10,566 nucleotides of DNA from Tannerella sp. (GTDB taxonomy: Bacteria > Bacteroidota > Bacteroidia > Bacteroidales > Tannerellaceae): positions 1 through 10,566 of the forward strand of contig JAISOP010000070.1 of the NCBI GenBank assembly GCA_031275525.1. The letters run 5' to 3'. This document shows positions 6,997 through 10,566 of this stretch, piece by piece. The notes under the pieces were generated by a model. The model saw only the letters and a list, made by a program, of their open reading frames with translations. It had not been told where the DNA came from and did not search any database. The stretch's first letter is position 1; each line of letters starts with the position of its first letter. A program made the translations under genes and the position numbers.

Positions 6997-7983
6997 ATGG
7001 AAAATTTATTCGAGCTTTTAATTAGTCAGGCCGGCACGATTTCCGGCCATGTAAACCAAATTTTCGGCCCCTTTGCAGGGGATGCCGCAGCATATTGGTG
7101 CGGCGGAGGACTCACCCTCGCCGCCGCATTGGGCGCCACCGCGCAGGGCCGCAACCTCTCGGACGGACTCCTGGCCTATGTCCGCCGCTGGCACGGCAGC
7201 ATTGACTATCAGTTTGCCAACATCGACAACCTGGTCAACACCGTCACCGCCCACCAGCAGACCTGGGCCATGCCCACCGAGCTGTACAACCTGCTGACCA
7301 CCAGCCGCAACCAGTTGCAGACGCTTATCAACCTCTGCCGCACCGGCGACGGGTCACACAACGACCGAGACCACCGCAACGCGCTGCTCAAATCCACCGT
7401 CGGACTCTGCCTCCTCCGTGCCAAGCTATGGGCCTACGGACAGTATGAGGCCGGCGTCCTTACGGAAGAAGACGTTCACCGGCTCGGCTTCCTGCTGCCC
7501 GGCGAAACCGCTGGGCACCGCGGACGCACCGAAGCCACCGACGTCATAGCCGAAGTCAAAGTCACAGTCGTCAACGAAGACTATATCCGCGTCGTCATCG
7601 ACCAGGCAAGCGGCGAAAACGCTGCGCTCGTGTCCCACGGATGGCCTCCGGGCGTGAAAATGGCCCTCATCGTCATCACCGCCTCCGACGGCGTCACGGA
7701 AGTTCTCCGTATCCAGACCACCCATCTGCACAACGACATAGAGATGCCCGAAGGCTCGCACGGCAAGCAGTTCATCATCAAGGCCGCTTTCCTGAAGCAC
7801 GTCACCGACAAACCGCGCTTCGGAAACGAACCTACCTTCTCCATGCCCCTCACCACCGCCGACCTCGTGGCCGCACTCGACCGCCAGCATCACGAAGAGT
7901 TTGAGGCGCACCTCCGGGAAACCGAACGGCACCGGCAGGAAATCGAACGCCTCCGGGCGCAGCTCCAGGCGCAGTCCAAATGA
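6997..7983 (+). CDS. Unrecognised 328-aa protein with N-terminal hydrophobic segment and C-terminal coiled coil
   Basis: I do not recognise this family. Residues 27-51 form a small-residue hydrophobic stretch (GDAAAYWCGGGLTLAAALGATAQ) that could be a membrane or helical-hairpin segment; there is no Tat or lipoprotein signal. Residues 52-170 look mainly helical, with a conserved-looking patch NALLKSTVGLCLLRAKLWAYGQ split around 128-149. Residues 183-287 alternate in the beta pattern (VIAEVKVTVVNEDYIRVVI, then ALIVITASDG, then KQFIIKAAF) and may form an Ig-like or fibronectin-like domain. Residues 298-326 are a charged coiled coil (EEFEAHLRETERHRQEIERL). The start at 6997 is preceded by AT-rich sequence without a Shine-Dalgarno site. 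The 172-aa membrane-protein gene starts 21 bases past the stop, so the two may form an operon. Nothing catalytic is visible. Confidence 0.75.
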   Translation: MENLFELLISQAGTISGHVNQIFGPFAGDAAAYWCGGGLTLAAALGATAQGRNLSDGLLAYVRRWHGSIDYQFANIDNLVNTVTAHQQTWAMPTELYNLLTTSRNQLQTLINLCRTGDGSHNDRDHRNALLKSTVGLCLLRAKLWAYGQYEAGVLTEEDVHRLGFLLPGETAGHRGRTEATDVIAEVKVTVVNEDYIRVVIDQASGENAALVSHGWPPGVKMALIVITASDGVTEVLRIQTTHLHNDIEMPEGSHGKQFIIKAAFLKHVTDKPRFGNEPTFSMPLTTADLVAALDRQHHEEFEAHLRETERHRQEIERLRAQLQAQSK

Positions 7984-8004
7984 CCACAGCCCCGGAATAA
8001 GGTT

Positions 8005-8523
8005 ATGGGTTTCACGAAACTACCGTATCTATGCGATATAATAAGGACGGTGTCCGCCATTTTCATTATATCGCATTGTGCGGTAGTTTCTTCTTATCAT
8101 GCGACCCTTGAAAACCATCCCGACGCCGATCGGATCCTGACAATCGGTTACTTCGTCCTGTGTGCCATACATTTTATTTCCGCCTGCCTGCTGCAAAAGG
8201 CAGCAAGCAGAACGTACCAAGAATGGAAAAGGCTCCGGCGGCTTCTTCCGGAAAACAGCGATACGGCTCAAGTCTCGAAACCGCCCCTCCCCTGGCCGCT
8301 TCTGTTCGCCGTCCTGGTTCCCTTGTACGCAGGTCTGGACCTGTCGGACAACCTTCTCATTTTGCAACAGATACCGATCGAAAATGCCGTAAAATACATC
8401 TATGGGGGATTATTGGGAATGCTCCTTCTCATAAGCGTATTTAACCGTACACTCGGCTATCTGTTCTTCGCAGAGAATGAAATCAAACGAATGACACGGG
8501 AAGAAATAACACATTTACATTGA
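8005..8523 (+). CDS. Unrecognised 172-aa four-helix membrane protein
   Basis: Four hydrophobic segments can be read: about 12-30 (IIRTVSAIFIISHCAVVSS), 44-63 (ILTIGYFVLCAIHFISACLL), 97-114 (PLLFAVLVPLYAGLDL) and 130-150 (KYIYGGLLGMLLLISVFNRTL). The connecting loop between the second and third (about 64-96) is basic (RTYQEWKRLRRL) and the C-terminal tail is charged (EIKRMTREEITHLH). By the positive-inside rule the loop and both ends would be cytoplasmic. I recognise no family or catalytic motif. The ATG is preceded by AATAAGG, and the gene lies 21 bases after the 328-aa gene, so co-expression is likely. It ends 63 bases before the next start, where a new promoter box is seen. Confidence 0.7.
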   Translation: MGFTKLPYLCDIIRTVSAIFIISHCAVVSSYHATLENHPDADRILTIGYFVLCAIHFISACLLQKAASRTYQEWKRLRRLLPENSDTAQVSKPPLPWPLLFAVLVPLYAGLDLSDNLLILQQIPIENAVKYIYGGLLGMLLLISVFNRTLGYLFFAENEIKRMTREEITHLH

Positions 8524-8552
8524 AAGGATTATGTACGGAAGAGATTTATCCC

Positions 8553-8560
8553 TAACTTTG
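8553..8560 (+). promoter_or_regulatory. -7 box of the Rpn-like gene
   Basis: TAACTTTG matches TAnnTTTG and ends 26 bases before the ATG at 8587. The same eight bases serve as the -7 box of the 5195 gene. No clear -33 box is visible. This indicates that the nuclease-like gene has its own promoter. Confidence 0.6.
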
Positions 8561-8586
8561 CAGGGAAAGGAAAAAAACAATAAGTT

Positions 8587-9456
8587 ATGACGACAGATAA
8601 AAGCAAGGAAAGGCCGCTCGTATCGTTTGACTGGGCACTGAAGCGGCTGCTGCGCAACAAAGCCAGTTTTGAGGTGGTGGAAGGATTCCTGAGCGTGCTG
8701 CTCGGACGCCAGATCACCGTCACCGGCATTTTGGAAAGCGAAAGCAACAAGGAACATCCGGACGACAAGTTCAACCGCGTGGACGTGGTCGTAGAGGACG
8801 ACGCGGGCGAGATCATCCTGATCGAATTGCAGTTCATCATGGAAATGGACTATTTCCATCGCATGTTGTACGGCACCAGCAAGGCGGTGGTCGATAACAT
8901 GGTAAAGGGAACCCCCTACGTGAAAATAAGGAAAATCTATTCCATCAACATCGTTTACTTCGACCTCGGGCAGGGAACGGACTATGTTTACAACGGCCGG
9001 ACGGAGTTTAAAGGGATGCACAGCCATGAAATCCTCCAACTCTCCGTAGCGCAGCGTGAGAAGTTCGGGAAAACCGACGTCGGCGACCTCTATCCGGAAT
9101 ATTACATCTTAAAAATCAACAACTTCGACGACGTTGCCAAAACCCCGCTGGACGAATGGATTTATTTCCTGAAACACGACCGGATCCGCGAGAATTTCCA
9201 CGCCCAAGGCCTGCGCAAAGCGCTCGAGCTGCTGGATTACAGCCGTCTTTCGCCCGAAGAGAAGGCCGAATTCGATTACGAGTGGAGCATAAAGAGTCAT
9301 AATCTCAGTCAGATGGCGACCTCCCTGGAGACGGGCAGATTGGAAGCGAAGAAAGTGATCGAAGAGAAAGACAAAACGATCGAAGAACAAGCTAAAGCGA
9401 TCGAAGAACGGGATCGGGAAATAGAAGAATTAAAACGGCTGTTAAGCACAAAATAA
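8587..9456 (+). CDS. PD-(D/E)XK nuclease-family protein, Rpn/transposase-associated type
   Basis: This 289-residue protein begins with SFDWALKRLLRNK (13-25), the usual opening of the PD-(D/E)XK 'Rpn family recombination-promoting nuclease / putative transposase' group. The catalytic core is visible as D66 in RVDVVVEDD and E80-X-Q82 in IILIELQF, the D...ExQ variant of the PD-(D/E)XK metal site. GTSKAVVDNMVKG (96-108) and YSINIVYFD are further family segments. Rpn relatives cut DNA and stimulate RecA-independent recombination, and some appear in phage defence. The tail, about 254-289, is a coiled coil made of heptads (IEEKDKT, IEEQAKA, IEERDRE, IEELKR) encoded by 21-bp tandem repeats. The start follows an A-rich leader and a -7 box. 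It is complete and shows no frame damage. It is not a transposase with flanking terminal repeats that I can see. Confidence 0.85.
   Translation: MTTDKSKERPLVSFDWALKRLLRNKASFEVVEGFLSVLLGRQITVTGILESESNKEHPDDKFNRVDVVVEDDAGEIILIELQFIMEMDYFHRMLYGTSKAVVDNMVKGTPYVKIRKIYSINIVYFDLGQGTDYVYNGRTEFKGMHSHEILQLSVAQREKFGKTDVGDLYPEYYILKINNFDDVAKTPLDEWIYFLKHDRIRENFHAQGLRKALELLDYSRLSPEEKAEFDYEWSIKSHNLSQMATSLETGRLEAKKVIEEKDKTIEEQAKAIEERDREIEELKRLLSTK
9357..9419 (+). repeat. 21-bp coding tandem repeats in the coiled-coil tail
   Basis: GATCGAAGA recurs at 9357, 9378 and 9399, a strict 21-bp period; a degenerate fourth unit (GAAATAGAAGA) follows. Each unit adds one heptad to the coiled coil, so gain or loss of units would change its length without breaking the frame. 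Confidence 0.7.
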
Positions 9457-9760
9457 AACGAGATGCGACTGTCTTCGCAACGAACATAAATTTAATTATA
9501 CATGACGATGAGCCCCATTCAATCGAGAGAAAAATTCCCCTGCGGCAGATCAGCAAACCGGCTTGCATTCGCGGCCTGTCTGCCCCCCTCCCCCCCCACG
9601 CCGCAGGCGTTGCGCCGCGACCTCCGCCTTTCAATACGGAGGCGCAACGCACGCAGAGGGGGGGAGGGATTCGACCAAGGGAGCGACGGGGGTCAAACCC
9701 TCCGTGTCATCCGTGTCTCCATGTTAGAAACCAAGTATTAAACTATAAATTGAAAACAGA
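9457..9760. other. Non-coding gap between the Rpn-like gene and the second oxidoreductase
   Basis: No gene is supported here. The gap starts AT-rich, is dominated by the GC-rich hairpin at 9586-9668, and ends in an A-rich leader (ATAAATTGAAAACAGA) before the ATG at 9761. CCGTGTC occurs twice ten bases apart near 9703-9717. I find no clear TAnnTTTG box for the downstream gene. Confidence 0.5.
9586..9668. repeat. 83-base hairpin with C/G-tract arms
   Basis: CCCTCCCCCCC (9586-9596) pairs with GGGGGGGAGGG (9658-9668) over 11 bp. Inside, GCGTTGCGCC (9607-9616) pairs exactly with GGCGCAACGC (9641-9650), and CTCCG (9622-9626) with CGGAG (9637-9641) near the loop. There is no T tract on either side, so it is not a standard terminator. 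Its CGGAGGCGCAACG resembles the segment at 6613, which suggests a dispersed repeat family. Confidence 0.7.
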
Positions 9761-10566
9761 ATGAAGAGAAGACAATTTTTGAAGACCGCGGGCAGCCTGG
9801 CCGCCTTCACGATCATTCCCCGTCACGTACTGGGCAAGGGTTTCATCGCCCCCAGCGACCAGCTGACCAAGGGAATCATCGGCGTCGGAGGCATGGGACG
9901 CGGCCATGTGAACTACGGAGGCACGCGCCTGGTAGCCGTCTGCGACGTAGATCAAAACCACCTGCAACTGGGCAAGGCGCTGGTCAAAGACACCATTAAA
10001 GCCTACCACGACTTCCGCGAGCTGATCCGAGACCCGAACGTGGACATCGTGCACATCGCCACGCCCCCCCACTGGCACGGCATCATGTCCGTCGAAGCCG
10101 CCAAAGCCGGCAAAGACATCTGGTGCGAAAAGCCCATGACCCGCACCATCGGCGAAGGCAAGCGCGTCATGCAAGCCGTGCAACAGTACGGGCGCATTTT
10201 CCGCCTCAACACCTGGTTCCGCTTCGCCGACCCCTTCTACGGACTCGGCACCCCCGTCCGTCCGCTCAAGAAACTCGTAAAGAGCGGCCTGCTGGGATGG
10301 CCCCTGACGGTCACCGTCAGCAAGCACACCGGGTTCGACTGGAAATTCTACTGGGTAGGCAAAGAATACCTCGAACCCGAACCCATCCCCGCCGAACTGG
10401 ACTATGACCTCTGGCTGGGGCCGGCCCCCCTCAAACCCTACAACGCCCACCGCACCCACGGCACCTTCCGCGGATACTGGGATTACGACGGCGGCGGACT
10501 GGGCGACATGGGGCAGCACTACCTCGACCCCGTGCAGTACTTCCTGGGCAAGGACCACACCAGCCC
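9761..10566 (+). CDS. Second Tat-signal Gfo/Idh/MocA family oxidoreductase, cut by the window end
   Basis: The frame is open from ATG 9761 to the last base, giving 268 residues; the C-terminus lies outside. It begins MKRRQFLKTAGSLAAF, a twin-arginine signal with a hydrophobic stretch to about residue 25. The Rossmann motif GIIGVGGMGRGH (38-49), ATPPHWHG (100-107) and EKP (123-125) match the family. DYDGGGLGDMGQHYLDPVQYF (split: DYDGGGLGDM at 241-250, then GQHYLDPVQYF) is the equivalent of the catalytic-domain segment in the 5195 gene. The two proteins share layout but are clearly diverged paralogues: this one lacks the longer Ala-rich insert before the cofactor motif and has a different segment at 150-200. 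The substrate cannot be read from the sequence. The minus strand is also open across this gene, but that reading has no family features. Confidence 0.9.
   Translation, partial: MKRRQFLKTAGSLAAFTIIPRHVLGKGFIAPSDQLTKGIIGVGGMGRGHVNYGGTRLVAVCDVDQNHLQLGKALVKDTIKAYHDFRELIRDPNVDIVHIATPPHWHGIMSVEAAKAGKDIWCEKPMTRTIGEGKRVMQAVQQYGRIFRLNTWFRFADPFYGLGTPVRPLKKLVKSGLLGWPLTVTVSKHTGFDWKFYWVGKEYLEPEPIPAELDYDLWLGPAPLKPYNAHRTHGTFRGYWDYDGGGLGDMGQHYLDPVQYFLGKDHTS

Overview
The window looks like a chromosomal segment from a member of the Bacteroidota, most likely Bacteroidales. The main evidence is: four copies of the TAnnTTTG -7 promoter box used by the primary sigma factor of this phylum, each just upstream of a gene; a DnaX with a Bacteroidota-like C-terminal extension; a DivIC/FtsB protein in the form typical of this group; Tat-signal Gfo/Idh/MocA oxidoreductases; and a PD-(D/E)XK 'Rpn-like' protein. 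I cannot name the genus.

Region by region: (1) 1-1674, minus strand: a small peptide-natural-product (RiPP-like) locus. It holds a radical SAM/SPASM maturase, then a 44-45 residue precursor ending in a Gly/Cys-rich tail, then a hairpin terminator whose G-U pairs work only in the minus-strand RNA. (2) 1675-2475: about 800 bases without a convincing gene, containing a 13-G run and several hairpins. (3) 2476-4184, minus: dnaX, split into two overlapping frames joined at a run of ten A residues. This is the layout of genes that make gamma and tau from one gene by slippage. (4) 4185-4252: a 68-base divergent promoter region with a -7 box on each strand. (5) 4253-4891, plus: a divIC/ftsB-like division gene followed directly by a small membrane protein gene. 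(6) 4894-5026: a hairpin, MITE-like inverted-repeat element. (7) 5195-6478: a Tat-exported Gfo/Idh/MocA oxidoreductase. (8) 6479-6996: a repeat-rich stretch with an apparent 257-bp element. It has perfect 21-bp inverted ends and two 84-bp tandem units, and its GTTTTCAAAAC boxes are spaced in multiples of 21 bp. (9) 6997-8523: two genes I do not recognise, a 328-aa protein with a C-terminal coiled coil and a 172-aa four-helix membrane protein. (10) 8587-9456: a PD-(D/E)XK nuclease-family protein with a coiled-coil tail encoded by 21-bp tandem repeats. (11) 9457-9760: a non-coding gap with an 83-base hairpin. (12) 9761 to the end: the 5' part of a second Tat-signal Gfo/Idh/MocA protein.

The dnaX and divIC genes are housekeeping. 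The radical SAM locus and the 6479-9760 block look accessory: unknown proteins, an Rpn-like protein and dispersed-repeat elements lie between two related sugar-oxidoreductase genes. The observations I find strongest are the A10 slippage site in dnaX, the compact radical SAM/Cys-tail peptide locus with its strand-specific terminator, and the helically phased repeat element at 6683-6939.
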